Part shown: positions 50,410-59,793 of the stretch, piece by piece
How the letters are laid out: each line of letters begins with the position of its first letter
How positions within the stretch are numbered: the stretch's first letter is position 1
Source: Anaerococcus sp. mt242
Lineage (GTDB): Bacteria > Bacillota > Clostridia > Tissierellales > Peptoniphilaceae
Direction of reading: 5' to 3'
Assembly (NCBI RefSeq): GCF_016798225.1
Contig: NZ_JAEUYX010000003.1
Location: 1-64,000, forward strand
DNA length: 64,000 bases
The notes under the pieces: model-generated
What the model saw: the letters and a program-made list of their open reading frames with translations, nothing else
What the model was told of the DNA's origin: nothing
Databases searched by the model: none
Program-made: the position numbers and the translations under genes

Positions 50410-53052
50410 ATGAGTAAAACACTTATGCTAATAGATGGTTCTAGTTTGATTTTTAGGGCGTTTTTTGCTCTTCCAAACCTTACAAACAACGATGGAGTCA
50501 TGACCAATGGTGTGTATGGTTTTTTAACTATGTACCAAAATGCTTTTGATAAATATAATCCAGATTCTGTTCTAGTTGCCTTTGATAGGTCTAGTAAAAC
50601 TTTCCGACATGAGGAGTTTAAAGATTATAAGGCAACTCGTGATAAGATGCCAAGCGAACTTTCTTATCAGTTTGGAATTTTAAAAGATATACTTGATTCT
50701 ATGAAAGTAGCCTATACTGACCTTGATGGTTTTGAAGCTGATGATATAGTTGGAACCTATGCTGATATGGGCCAAGATGCAGGTTATGAAGTTGTAATCA
50801 TAACTGGAGACCGTGATTATTTACAGTTAGTTGATGAGCATATTACAGTTTATCTCACTAAAAAAGGCATTTCTGATATGGTTGAGTATAACTTATCAAC
50901 TATAAAAGAAGAATATGGTTTGACACCCCAACAATTAATAGATGTTAAAGGTCTTCAAGGAGATAAATCTGATAACATTCCTGGTGTAGATGGAATTGGT
51001 CCCAAAAAAGCAGTGGGCTATATTCAAAAATACGGGTCCATTGAGGGATTATACGAACATATTGATGAAATTTCTGGTAAAAAAACCAAGCAAACTTTAA
51101 TAGATAGCGAATCTATAGCCTACATGAGCAAAAAAATTGGAACAATAGTAAAAAATGCTCCAGTTGAAATAGCTTTATCTGACTTGCAATTAACCGATCC
51201 AGATTATCCAACTCTTAAAGAAAAGTTTTCAAAATATAATTTTAATAAGTTTTTAGAAAAAATAGAAGGTCATGTAGACCTAGCAGATACTGATAGAGAA
51301 TTTGAGTTTACCGAAACTGATGATTATACTGATTTAATTGATGATATCAAAAAGAATAAAGAATTTGCTTTCAAATCATTGTATAATGGGGAAAATTACA
51401 TCCATTCTGTGATTTATAAACTAGCTATAAAAACAGCCAATAGCAAAGCTTATATTATAAAAGCTGATGAGAATTTTATAACAAACTTTAAAGAAATTTT
51501 CGCAGACAAGACTATAATCAAAAATTCATTTGATATAAAAGAAGATGTAGTTTTATTGGATAAATTAGGAATTGATTTGGCGCTACCTTATAATGATGCT
51601 ATGCTCATGCATTACCTAATTGACCCATCTAGGTCATCTTATGATGTAAAAACTTTAAGCCAAACTTATTCGGATTTTGAAGTGATAAATGAAGTGGATT
51701 TAATTGGCAAGGGTGCAAAAACTAAAAAATATGAAGACATTGACCAAGATGAGCTAAACTCATACATGGCATCAGTCCTTTATACAATAGAAAATTCAAA
51801 AGAAAAACTAGAAGAAGAATTAAAATCATATAAAATGTATGACCTTTACCAAGATATTGAAATCAAGCTTTCTAAAGTTTTAGCTAGCATGGAAATAGCT
51901 GGTTTTGTAACCGATATTAATGTTTTAGAAAAGCTGAAAGCTGAAATCGATGAGGTTTTAAAAGGACTTACAAGTGAAATTTATGAACTGGCTGGTTCTG
52001 AATTTAATATCAACTCTACAAAACAATTAGGAGAGGTTTTATTTAAAGATTTGGCATTGCCTGTTATTAAGAAAACAAAAACTGGATTTTCAACTGACGC
52101 TTCGGTTTTAGAAAAATTACGCGATGAACATCTAATAATCCCTAAAATTGAGCAATATAGGGAAATGTACAAATTGCGTTCAACTTACATCGAAGGTCTT
52201 GAAAGTGCAATCGATGAAGATGGAAGAATCAGATCGACTTTTAGACAAAGTATTGCATCTACTGGTAGACTCTCATCTACAGAGCCAAATTTACAAAACC
52301 TACCAATAAGAACAGAAGAAGGCAGAAAAATCAGAAAAGCATTTAAAGCAAGTCCCGGAAAAGTTTTGATAGATGCCGATTATTCTCAAATTGAGTTAAG
52401 AATCTTAGCTTCACTTTCAGAAGATGAAAATATGATAGATGCTTTCATAAATGGGGTTGATATTCATACAAAAACAGCATCAGAAGTTTTTAATAGACCG
52501 CTTGATGAAGTGTCTAAAGTTGAAAGATACAATGCAAAGGCAGTAAATTTTGGTATAATTTATGGAATAAGTGATTATGGTTTGTCGCAAAACTTAAACA
52601 TTCCAAGACCTGTGGCAAAAGACTATATAGAAGGATTTTTTGAAGGATATCCAAATGTAAAAAAATATATGGATAATATAATCAAGCAAGCACGCGAAGA
52701 TGGATTTACAGATACCTTATTTAACCGCAGAAGATATATACCAGAGATCACTTCAAAAAACTTTAATGTAAGAAGCTTTGGAGAAAGGGTTGCCCTAAAT
52801 ACTCCAATTCAAGGTACTGCAGCAGATATTATCAAAATTGCTATGATAAAGACAGACGAAAATCTAAAAAAAGCAAATCTTGATGCTCAAATCATCCTTC
52901 AGATTCACGATGAAATTATTCTTGAATCGTCTATTGAAGATAAAGAGAAGGCTATGGAAATTTTAAGAGAATCAATGGAATCAGCAACAAATCTTAAAGT
53001 ACCTTTATTAGTTGAAATAGACACTGGAGAAAGTATGTATGAGTCCAAATAA
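50410..53052 (+). CDS. polA: DNA polymerase I
   Basis: Repair and Okazaki-fragment polymerase, 880 residues. The N-terminal 5'-3' nuclease domain (1-290) has VAFDRSSKTFRHEEF, GFEADD and GDRDYLQLV. The middle 3'-5' exonuclease fold lacks the DxE pair: FAFKSLYNG stands where FDTETT-type text is expected, so proofreading is probably lost, as in Bacillus. The polymerase has motif A DYSQIELR (D657), motif B with AVNFGIIYG and motif C IHDE (833-835). It is followed by coaE and a transglycosylase with overlaps, a conserved clostridial arrangement. Confidence 0.96.
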   Translation: MSKTLMLIDGSSLIFRAFFALPNLTNNDGVMTNGVYGFLTMYQNAFDKYNPDSVLVAFDRSSKTFRHEEFKDYKATRDKMPSELSYQFGILKDILDSMKVAYTDLDGFEADDIVGTYADMGQDAGYEVVIITGDRDYLQLVDEHITVYLTKKGISDMVEYNLSTIKEEYGLTPQQLIDVKGLQGDKSDNIPGVDGIGPKKAVGYIQKYGSIEGLYEHIDEISGKKTKQTLIDSESIAYMSKKIGTIVKNAPVEIALSDLQLTDPDYPTLKEKFSKYNFNKFLEKIEGHVDLADTDREFEFTETDDYTDLIDDIKKNKEFAFKSLYNGENYIHSVIYKLAIKTANSKAYIIKADENFITNFKEIFADKTIIKNSFDIKEDVVLLDKLGIDLALPYNDAMLMHYLIDPSRSSYDVKTLSQTYSDFEVINEVDLIGKGAKTKKYEDIDQDELNSYMASVLYTIENSKEKLEEELKSYKMYDLYQDIEIKLSKVLASMEIAGFVTDINVLEKLKAEIDEVLKGLTSEIYELAGSEFNINSTKQLGEVLFKDLALPVIKKTKTGFSTDASVLEKLRDEHLIIPKIEQYREMYKLRSTYIEGLESAIDEDGRIRSTFRQSIASTGRLSSTEPNLQNLPIRTEEGRKIRKAFKASPGKVLIDADYSQIELRILASLSEDENMIDAFINGVDIHTKTASEVFNRPLDEVSKVERYNAKAVNFGIIYGISDYGLSQNLNIPRPVAKDYIEGFFEGYPNVKKYMDNIIKQAREDGFTDTLFNRRRYIPEITSKNFNVRSFGERVALNTPIQGTAADIIKIAMIKTDENLKKANLDAQIILQIHDEIILESSIEDKEKAMEILRESMESATNLKVPLLVEIDTGESMYESK

Positions 53053-53632
53053 AATTGTGATCACTGGGACAATTGCATCTGGGAAGTCAACCTTGTGCAA
53101 GCTTTTAGAACAAATGAATTTTAAAGTTATATCTGCTGATGAGGTCAACAGAAACTTGCTAATTCCGGGAGCGAAAAATTTCGAAGCAATAAGAGCTTCA
53201 GATGAATTTGAGAAAGCATTCAATAATGATAGCTTAGATAAAAAAAAGCTAGCACAGATAATTTTTTCTGATAGAGAAAAGTTAAAAAAATTAAATCAAC
53301 TAACTCACAAAAATATATTAAATGAGATTGAAAGACAAATAGAACTCCTAGATGAAAAAGTAGTTTTTATAGAAATTCCGCTTTTTTTTCAAATGGATGA
53401 AAGATTTGATGCAGATGAAGTCTGGTTAGTAGTTGCTGATTATCAAATTCAACTTGAAAGATTGATGCAAAGAGATAAAATCAGCCTTGAATATGCTAAA
53501 GCAAAATTAGAAAGTCAAGAGCAATTACTAACCATGAAGGAAAATAGTGATGTAGTTTTTGATAATAGCACAAGTGTGGAGCATCTTACAAAAGAGCTCA
53601 AAAAAACCTTAAAGCAAAAGGATTTACTATGA
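53039..53632 (+). CDS. coaE: dephospho-CoA kinase
   Basis: Last step of coenzyme A synthesis. P-loop GTIASGKST (about 10-18), then DEVNRNLL and later FIEIPLFFQ and LVVADYQIQLERLMQRD. 197 residues. It starts 14 bases inside polA (ATG 53039), and the transglycosylase overlaps its end by four bases. It works downstream of CoaX, also encoded in this window. Confidence 0.93.
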   Translation: MSPNKIVITGTIASGKSTLCKLLEQMNFKVISADEVNRNLLIPGAKNFEAIRASDEFEKAFNNDSLDKKKLAQIIFSDREKLKKLNQLTHKNILNEIERQIELLDEKVVFIEIPLFFQMDERFDADEVWLVVADYQIQLERLMQRDKISLEYAKAKLESQEQLLTMKENSDVVFDNSTSVEHLTKELKKTLKQKDLL

Positions 53633-54285
53633 AAGTATTAAAATTTATAGGAAAATTAATAGGATATATACTGCTAACAATACTATTAGCAATAGCTCTA
53701 TCCTACGGCATAATAGCCTACCAAACTTCTCGTACACGAATTAACTATCAGGATCAAATCACAGAAATCTCAGATGAGGCTAATGTAGATCCTTTACTTA
53801 CTGCAGCTATTGTAAAAGTAGAATCAGACTTTGACAATGATGCCCACAGTCATCAAGGTGCCCAAGGGCTCATGCAACTTTTAGATGATACAGCAAGACA
53901 CTCTGCAGAAGTAATTGATATGGACTATTATCCTGAAAAATTAAACGACATTGACTACAATCTAAAACTAGGCGTAGGATATTATGATTATCTAATGAAA
54001 TATTACAATAATCGTAAGCTAGCTCTTGCAGCCTACAATGGGGGAGTAGGAAACGTTGATAAATGGATAAAAGAAGGAGTTTTGGATAAGGAAAATCCAG
54101 ACATTTCAAAGATACCATTTGAAGAAACTAGACAATATGTCACAAAGGTAGAATCCACCTATGATGTTTATAAAACATTTTATAAGGATGGATTACCAAC
54201 AAATTCTGAACTGTCAGATATTGGACAATTAAGCTATAATAATTTTATGACATTCATCAGCGAACTTTTATATAATATTGCATAA
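53629..54285 (+). CDS. membrane-anchored lytic murein transglycosylase (SLT family)
   Basis: 218-residue Slt/LtgE-type enzyme. One membrane segment (about 5-31) anchors it outside. The SLT domain (from about 43) has the catalytic glutamate E65 in IVKVESDF, then GAQGLMQL and the AYNGGVGNV word, all family hallmarks. It cuts glycan strands to form 1,6-anhydromuropeptides, useful in wall growth and division. It overlaps coaE by four bases (ATGA). Confidence 0.92.
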   Translation: MKVLKFIGKLIGYILLTILLAIALSYGIIAYQTSRTRINYQDQITEISDEANVDPLLTAAIVKVESDFDNDAHSHQGAQGLMQLLDDTARHSAEVIDMDYYPEKLNDIDYNLKLGVGYYDYLMKYYNNRKLALAAYNGGVGNVDKWIKEGVLDKENPDISKIPFEETRQYVTKVESTYDVYKTFYKDGLPTNSELSDIGQLSYNNFMTFISELLYNIA

Positions 54286-54301
54286 TTGTTGATGAATGTC
54301 A
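54248..54301. repeat. 12-bp perfect inverted repeat at the rnf promoter
   Basis: TGACATTCATCA (54248-54259) and TGATGAATGTCA (54290-54301) are exact inverted copies 30 bases apart. The left arm is in the end of the transglycosylase gene; the right arm covers the -35 box of the rnf promoter. Confidence 0.7.
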
Positions 54302-54317
54302 CAAATTCATTTATAAT
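54289..54317 (+). promoter_or_regulatory. promoter of the rnf operon
   Basis: TTGATG (54289-54294) and a perfect TATAAT (54312-54317), 17 bases apart. A TTGT...ACAA element (54286-54304) that resembles an imperfect Rex site overlaps the -35 box. Confidence 0.7.
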
Positions 54318-54350
54318 AGAAAAGAACAAAAAAATATTAAGGAGATGCAT

Positions 54351-55688
54351 ATGGCAGGAAATGCTTTGACATTTAAGAAAGGTGTGCACATTGATGAGTT
54401 TAAAGAACTCTCTGAAAATAGTGAACTTTACACCTTACCTACACCAAATGAGCTAGTGATTCCGCTTACTCAGCATATTGGTGCACCAAGTAAATGTCTT
54501 GTTAATAAAAAAGACGAAGTACATATTGGAGATTTAATCGGGCAAGCTGTTGGTAATTTCTCAGCAAATATCCATTCATCTGGAAATGGAGTTGTAAAAG
54601 ACATAATCGATATACAAACAGCATCCGGTAAAAACGCTCAAGCAGTTGTGATAGATACAGAAGGCTACGATCAAGAAAAAGAGTACATACTTAACGAAAA
54701 CGTTCGCTTAAACAAAGAAGAGATTGTAGAAAAAATTAAAGAAGCTGGAATTGTTGGTATGGGAGGAGCAGCTTTCCCAACTCATATTAAATATACACCG
54801 GCAAAAGAAGTCGATACAGTAATTGTAAATGGTGCTGAATGTGAACCATACGTTACTTGCGATGACTATATTCTAAAAAATAAACCGGAAAATATCGTAA
54901 AAGGCCTTGAGATATTAGTAGTAGCATCTGGTGCAAAACAAGGAATTATTGCAATTGAAGATAATAAACCAAAAGCCTTTGACGCAGTTTCAGCATTCTT
55001 AAATGAATACTCAAATAATGCTACAAATCTGCCAGATTTAAAAGTTGTAAAACTTGCTACAAAATATCCACAAGGGGATGAAAAGAGACTTATAGACGCT
55101 ACTCTAAATAGAACTGTACCATCAGGTGGTTTACCAATGGATGCAGGTGTTATAGTTTCTAATGTTTCTACTGTAAATGCTGTTTATGAAGCAATCTACT
55201 ATGACAAACCACTTTATGAAAGAGTAATGACAGTTACAGGTCATAATGTTAAAAATCCTCAAAATGTTCTAGTAAAAGTAGGTACATCTTTTAACTATGC
55301 AATAGATGCAGTTGGAGGATTAAATGGTGAAATTGGAAAACTAATTAGTGGTGGTCCAATGATGGGTATTGCCCAACCAAATTCAGGAAATCCAGTAGAA
55401 AAAGCAACAAACTGTATTTTAGTACAAACAAAAGAAGAAGCAATCCCAGCAGACATCGAACCATGTATCAGATGTTCTCGTTGCGTAAATGTTTGTCCAG
55501 TAAATCTTCTTCCACTTTATATTCACAAATTTGCTTTAAATGAAAAATTTGAAAAGGCCGAAGATTATAGAATTATGGATTGTATAGAATGTGGATCTTG
55601 TTCTTATATTTGCCCATCTAAGAGACCTCTTGTTGAAGCGATTAGATTTGGTAAACGTCAAATAAGACAAGCAGGAAAGGGTAAGTAG
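54351..55688 (+). CDS. rnfC: Rnf complex subunit C (electron transport, NADH/ferredoxin side)
   Basis: Soluble subunit of the Rnf ferredoxin:NAD+ oxidoreductase. The NAD/FMN-binding NuoF-like part shows GMGGAAFPTHIK and NGAECEPYVTCDDYI. Two [4Fe-4S] motifs lie near the end: CIRCSRCVNVCP and CIECGSCSYICP. 446 residues if the ATG at 54351 is used, which is better spaced from the GGAG site than the ATG at 54345. It starts the operon rnfCDGEAB. Confidence 0.95.
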   Translation: MAGNALTFKKGVHIDEFKELSENSELYTLPTPNELVIPLTQHIGAPSKCLVNKKDEVHIGDLIGQAVGNFSANIHSSGNGVVKDIIDIQTASGKNAQAVVIDTEGYDQEKEYILNENVRLNKEEIVEKIKEAGIVGMGGAAFPTHIKYTPAKEVDTVIVNGAECEPYVTCDDYILKNKPENIVKGLEILVVASGAKQGIIAIEDNKPKAFDAVSAFLNEYSNNATNLPDLKVVKLATKYPQGDEKRLIDATLNRTVPSGGLPMDAGVIVSNVSTVNAVYEAIYYDKPLYERVMTVTGHNVKNPQNVLVKVGTSFNYAIDAVGGLNGEIGKLISGGPMMGIAQPNSGNPVEKATNCILVQTKEEAIPADIEPCIRCSRCVNVCPVNLLPLYIHKFALNEKFEKAEDYRIMDCIECGSCSYICPSKRPLVEAIRFGKRQIRQAGKGK

Positions 55689-55698
55689 GAGTAGATAA

Positions 55699-56673
55699 AT
55701 GGAAAATAGAGAAAAATTATTAGTTACATCTTCTCCTCATGTGAGAAGTAAAAATACTATTCAAAGCGAGATGAGAGATGTAATTATCGCTTTAATACCA
55801 GCAGGTATAGCTGCAGTATATTATTTTGGATACAGAGCCTTAATTTTAATATTGGCATCAGTATTAGCTTGTGTATTATCAGAGTATTTATTTAATAAGG
55901 CAACAAAAAGAAAACAAACAGTGAAAGATTTATCAGCAGTTGTAACAGGTATATTACTCGCTTACAATGTGCCATTTACACTACCTGTTTGGCAAATAGT
56001 AATAGGTGCAGTTTTTGCAATTGTAGCTGTAAAAATGGCCTTTGGAGGAATTGGTCAAAATATTGTAAACCCAGCCTTAGCTGCAAGAGCATTTTTACTT
56101 GCTTCTTGGTCTGAGTCAATGTCAACATTTGTGCCACCACAAAGAGTAGCAACTTTAAAATCAGTTAGTACTATCTCGGCTCTTTCTGCTGCAACACCAC
56201 TTTCAGAACCACAATCTTATTCTGTAATGGATTTATTTTTAGGAAATATACCTGGTTCTCTTGGTGAAGTGTCAGCCCTAGCCCTACTTTTAGGATGTGC
56301 TTACTTACTAATTAGAAGAGTTATTAATATAAAAATGCCACTTATTTACATAGCAACAGCAACATTACTTTCAGGATTATTTACAGGTTTTGATAATATC
56401 CTAAAAGATGTTTTATCAGGTGGTTTATTACTTGGTGCAATCTTTATGCTTACAGATTATACAACTAGCCCAGTAACACCAAATGGACAAATTGTCTATG
56501 CAGTTTTAGCTGGTGTATTAACAGCGATAATAAGAGCATTTGGAGGATATCCAGAAGGTGTAAGTTATTCTATACTTTTATCAAACCTTGTGGTGCCAAT
56601 TATAGAAAAATACACAAGACCAAAAGTATTTGGTGTTGATTATAGCAAGAAAAAAGGAGTAGCAAATGAATAA
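55699..56673 (+). CDS. rnfD: Rnf complex subunit D
   Basis: Membrane subunit of 324 residues with eight to ten segments, from the NqrB/RnfD family. Family words: SPHVRSKNTIQ, the FGGIGQNIVNPALAARAFL stretch and FMLTDYTTSPVTPNGQ. A covalent flavin site is expected at a Ser/Thr in the loop near residues 155-180. Overlaps rnfG by eight bases. Confidence 0.95.
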   Translation: MENREKLLVTSSPHVRSKNTIQSEMRDVIIALIPAGIAAVYYFGYRALILILASVLACVLSEYLFNKATKRKQTVKDLSAVVTGILLAYNVPFTLPVWQIVIGAVFAIVAVKMAFGGIGQNIVNPALAARAFLLASWSESMSTFVPPQRVATLKSVSTISALSAATPLSEPQSYSVMDLFLGNIPGSLGEVSALALLLGCAYLLIRRVINIKMPLIYIATATLLSGLFTGFDNILKDVLSGGLLLGAIFMLTDYTTSPVTPNGQIVYAVLAGVLTAIIRAFGGYPEGVSYSILLSNLVVPIIEKYTRPKVFGVDYSKKKGVANE

Positions 56674-57205
56674 TTTTAAATTAGGTTTAAGATTATTTGC
56701 CATTACAGCAGTAGTAGGATTGGCTCTAGCTTTTACAAATAGCCTAACTGCTCCAGTAGTTGCAGAAAATCAAGCTCAAGAACTAAAAGAATCACTTTCT
56801 GTGGTATATCCAGCAGATTCTTATGAAGAAATAGATGTAGAAAAACCAGAAACAATTCAAAATGTTTACAAGGCAACAACAGCTGATGGAGATGGATATG
56901 TATTCCAAATCAATTCTCCAGGTGGATATGGTGGAGATATCGAATTTTTAATCGGTGTTGATCCTGAAAATAAAATCACAGGATTTGCTCCATTAGTTCA
57001 CTCAGAGTCACCAGGATTTGGTGCTGAAATGGAACAAGACTTCTTTAAAGAAGGTACGGTTGGAGTAAACATGGATAATGAGGTTGGTTTTTCTGATGAG
57101 GGTGGCGAAAATGAAATTGTAAAAATTTCTGGAGCTACTATTTCTACTACAACTATTGTAAAAGGAATTAACGATGCTAGAGAAGTTCTAGCTAGTCTAA
57201 ATTAG
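56666..57205 (+). CDS. rnfG: Rnf complex subunit G
   Basis: 179-residue subunit with one N-terminal membrane segment and an outside FMN-binding domain. The flavinylation word SGATIST (S-G-A-T-x-S/T) is near residue 153. The GYGGDIEFLIGVD and HSESPGFGAEM words are typical. FMN is attached by an ApbE-type transferase not seen in this window. Confidence 0.95.
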   Translation: MNNFKLGLRLFAITAVVGLALAFTNSLTAPVVAENQAQELKESLSVVYPADSYEEIDVEKPETIQNVYKATTADGDGYVFQINSPGGYGGDIEFLIGVDPENKITGFAPLVHSESPGFGAEMEQDFFKEGTVGVNMDNEVGFSDEGGENEIVKISGATISTTTIVKGINDAREVLASLN

Positions 57206-57214
57206 GAGTTATTT

Positions 57215-57895
57215 ATGGAACAACAATTAGATAGACCTTTTGTGGATGAAGATGCAAAGGTAGATAGTAAAAGAAAACAGAAAGTAAACCTAGGTAAGGT
57301 TTTTTCTGATGGGATATTTAAAAATAATCCAGTATTTGTCCAATTAGTTGGGATGTGCTCGGTACTAGGGGTTTCATCAACTATGCAAAATGCTATTGGT
57401 ATGGGATTATCAGTAATATTTGTACTTACAATGAGTAACTTAGTAGTATCACTACTTAGAAATTTTATTAAAGATGAAATTAGAATCCCTGCTTTTATCG
57501 TTATTATTGCAGGTTTTGTAACCATAGTTCAATTAGTACTTAGGGCTTATGTACCATCCTTATACAAATCTCTTGGTATATTTATCCCACTTATAGTAGT
57601 AAACTGTGTAATCCTTGCTCGTGCAGAAGGATTTGCTTCAAAAAATGGTCCTATTGCATCAATTGTAGATGGACTTGGCCAAGGACTTGGTTATGCTCTG
57701 GCTATTTCAGTGTTAGCTTTCGTAAGAGAATTACTTGGAGCAGGAACTGTTTTTGGAAAAACAATAATACCAGCAGAATATACAATTGGATTTTTACAAC
57801 AACCAGCATCATCTTTCATAGTACTAGGCTTATTATTTGCAGCATATGCAGCATTTACTAACAAAAAAGAAAGAAAAGCTGCTTTAGCTAAGTAG
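57215..57895 (+). CDS. rnfE: Rnf complex subunit E
   Basis: Membrane subunit of 226 residues with six segments, part of the ion-translocating core that pairs with RnfA. Words GIFKNNPVFVQLVGMCSVLGVS and NCVILARAEGFAS with a cysteine in the membrane are typical. An N-terminal extension of about 28 charged residues precedes the first conserved stretch. RnfA follows after ten bases. Confidence 0.94.
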   Translation: MEQQLDRPFVDEDAKVDSKRKQKVNLGKVFSDGIFKNNPVFVQLVGMCSVLGVSSTMQNAIGMGLSVIFVLTMSNLVVSLLRNFIKDEIRIPAFIVIIAGFVTIVQLVLRAYVPSLYKSLGIFIPLIVVNCVILARAEGFASKNGPIASIVDGLGQGLGYALAISVLAFVRELLGAGTVFGKTIIPAEYTIGFLQQPASSFIVLGLLFAAYAAFTNKKERKAALAK

Positions 57896-57905
57896 GGAGG
57901 GGCAT

Positions 57906-58478
57906 ATGACAGATTTAATTTCAATAATTATTGGTGCAATATTTGTATCAAACTATGTATTAGGACAATTCTTGGGTATCTGCCCTACTTTAGGTGTAAC
58001 TAGCAAGGTAGAAACAGCAAGGGGAATGAGTTTTGCCGTAATATTTGTAATTACTTTAGCTTCTATAGTAACTTGGTTTATCCAATACTACTTATTAGAA
58101 CCACTAAATATTGAGTACCTACAAACTGTAGTATTTATCTTGGTTATAGCATCTTTAGTACAATCAGTTGAAACTGTAATGAAAAAAAATATGCCTAGCT
58201 TATACGGAGCTTTGGGGGTATTCTTACCGCTTATTACAACTAACTGTGTAGTACTAGGTGTAGCTATAAAAACAATTACAAACCAATATGATTTGCTTCA
58301 AACAATAGTTTATGCCCTAGCAGCATCATTAGGATTTATGCTAGCTATGATGATCCTATCATACATAAGAGAAAGAATTGCAGAAAATGATACTCCAGAA
58401 GCCTTTAAGGGTGCGCCAATGAGTCTAATTACTCTTGGACTTATGTCAATTGCATTTATGGGCTTTCAAGGTTTATAG
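57906..58478 (+). CDS. rnfA: Rnf complex subunit A
   Basis: 190-residue membrane subunit, six segments, homologous to RnfE. Words NYVLGQFLGICPTLGVTSKVETARGM and PLITTNCVVLGVA contain the conserved cysteines thought to bind the membrane iron centre shared with RnfE. Ribosome site GGGAGGGG. RnfB follows after nine bases. Confidence 0.95.
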   Translation: MTDLISIIIGAIFVSNYVLGQFLGICPTLGVTSKVETARGMSFAVIFVITLASIVTWFIQYYLLEPLNIEYLQTVVFILVIASLVQSVETVMKKNMPSLYGALGVFLPLITTNCVVLGVAIKTITNQYDLLQTIVYALAASLGFMLAMMILSYIRERIAENDTPEAFKGAPMSLITLGLMSIAFMGFQGL

Positions 58479-58487
58479 GAGTAATTT

Positions 58488-59288
58488 ATGAATGATATTA
58501 TAATTCCAATTTTAGTTCTAGGAGCATTAGGATTTTTATTTGCTGTTGCTCTTGGAGTTATTAGTTCAAAATTTAAAGTTGAAACATCAGTTACTGAAGA
58601 AGCAGTTAGAAATGCACTTCCAGGTGCAAACTGTGGTGCTTGTGGTTATCCAGGATGTGATGGTTGTGCAGCAGCAATTGCAAAAGGAGAAGCACCTGTA
58701 AGTGCTTGTGTAATTGGTGGACCAACTACAACAGAAGCAGTTGCAAAAGCTATGGGAGTTGAAGCAGTTGCAAATGATGATAGACAAGTAGCAGTTGTAA
58801 AATGTAATGGAGATTGCGAAAGTGCAAAAGATTTATTTGAATACTCTGGTCTTGATGATTGTAGATCTCAAATAGCACTTTTTGGTGGTAAGAAAGAATG
58901 TAACTACGGATGTATAGGCTGTGGTACTTGTGAAAAAACTTGTCCTTTTGATGCAATTCACGTACATAATGGTGTAGCAAAAGTTGATCGTGATAAATGT
59001 GTAGCTTGTGGTAAATGTGTTGAGGCTTGTCCAAAAGACATCATCACACTAGTACCATATGCACAAAAGGCAGTTGTTTTATGTTCAAATCAAGAAAAAG
59101 GTAAAGATGCACGTAAAAAATGTGATAAAGCATGTATAGCATGTACACTTTGTGCAAAAACTTATCCAGAAGGATTTGAAATGAAGAAAAACTTATCAGT
59201 TGAAAATATTAATCCTGATCTTGATGTTGAATTATTACAACAAGCAGCTGATAAATGTCCAAATAAATGTATAGAAGTTTTTAATTAA
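58488..59288 (+). CDS. rnfB: Rnf complex subunit B (ferredoxin-binding)
   Basis: 266-residue subunit that takes electrons from ferredoxin. One N-terminal membrane helix, a 4Fe-4S motif NCGACGYPGCDGCA, then ferredoxin-like motifs CIGCGTCEKTCP, CVACGKCVEACP and further cysteines (CDKACIACTLCAK) near the C-terminus. It ends the rnf operon; a strong terminator follows. Confidence 0.95.
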   Translation: MNDIIIPILVLGALGFLFAVALGVISSKFKVETSVTEEAVRNALPGANCGACGYPGCDGCAAAIAKGEAPVSACVIGGPTTTEAVAKAMGVEAVANDDRQVAVVKCNGDCESAKDLFEYSGLDDCRSQIALFGGKKECNYGCIGCGTCEKTCPFDAIHVHNGVAKVDRDKCVACGKCVEACPKDIITLVPYAQKAVVLCSNQEKGKDARKKCDKACIACTLCAKTYPEGFEMKKNLSVENINPDLDVELLQQAADKCPNKCIEVFN

Positions 59289-59310
59289 AGAAATTTTTAA
59301 TTGATAAATG

Positions 59311-59339
59311 ATAAACCGGTAGAGCCGGTTTATTTTTTT
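59311..59339 (+). terminator. terminator after rnfB
   Basis: ATAAACCGG pairs with CCGGTTTAT around TAGAG, followed by seven T. Confidence 0.9.
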
Positions 59340-59361
59340 GCCATCCACAATTTGCCCTAAA

Positions 59362-59390
59362 TTGACAATAAAAACTATAAAATGTAAACT
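59362..59390 (+). promoter_or_regulatory. promoter of the NusG-II to mre gene cluster
   Basis: TTGACA (59362-59367) and TAAACT (59385-59390), 17 bases apart. A TATAAT at 59393-59398 lacks a good -35 partner. Confidence 0.5.
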
Positions 59391-59409
59391 CATATAATGA
59401 GGTATTTTT

Positions 59410-59790
59410 ATGAAAATTAAAAAAGGTGACATTATAATTTCACTGGGACTTTTAGTATTAAGCATGCTAATGGCCTTTGGAATATCAAATATGAATACAA
59501 AATCTGGAGGGCAGATTTTAAGAATTGAAAAGGATTCTAAATTATATGGAGAATTTCCTCTAAACGTGGATAGAGAAATAGTTATAGATGATGATGCTCA
59601 CTATAATAAAGTAATTATTAAAGATGGAAAAGCTTATATGCAAGAGGCAAATTGTAGAGACCAAATTTGTACACATATGCAAGAAATTAGCATCAATGGA
59701 GAAACAATAATATGTCTTCCAAATAGAGTTTTTCTAGAAGTAATAGACACTTCAAATCAAGACGATGGGATAGATAAGGTGAATAGGTAA
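59410..59790 (+). CDS. NusG domain II-family protein
   Basis: 126-residue protein with one membrane segment (about 8-26) and an outside domain of the NusG_II type (PF07009). Words GQILRIEKDSKLYGEFPL and CRDQICTHM with two cysteines, then ICLPNRVFLEV. Such proteins commonly sit next to Gx transporters in clostridia and occur with redox or ApbE genes; precise role unknown. The next gene starts three bases after its stop. Confidence 0.85.
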   Translation: MKIKKGDIIISLGLLVLSMLMAFGISNMNTKSGGQILRIEKDSKLYGEFPLNVDREIVIDDDAHYNKVIIKDGKAYMQEANCRDQICTHMQEISINGETIICLPNRVFLEVIDTSNQDDGIDKVNR

Positions 59791-59793
59791 GCT

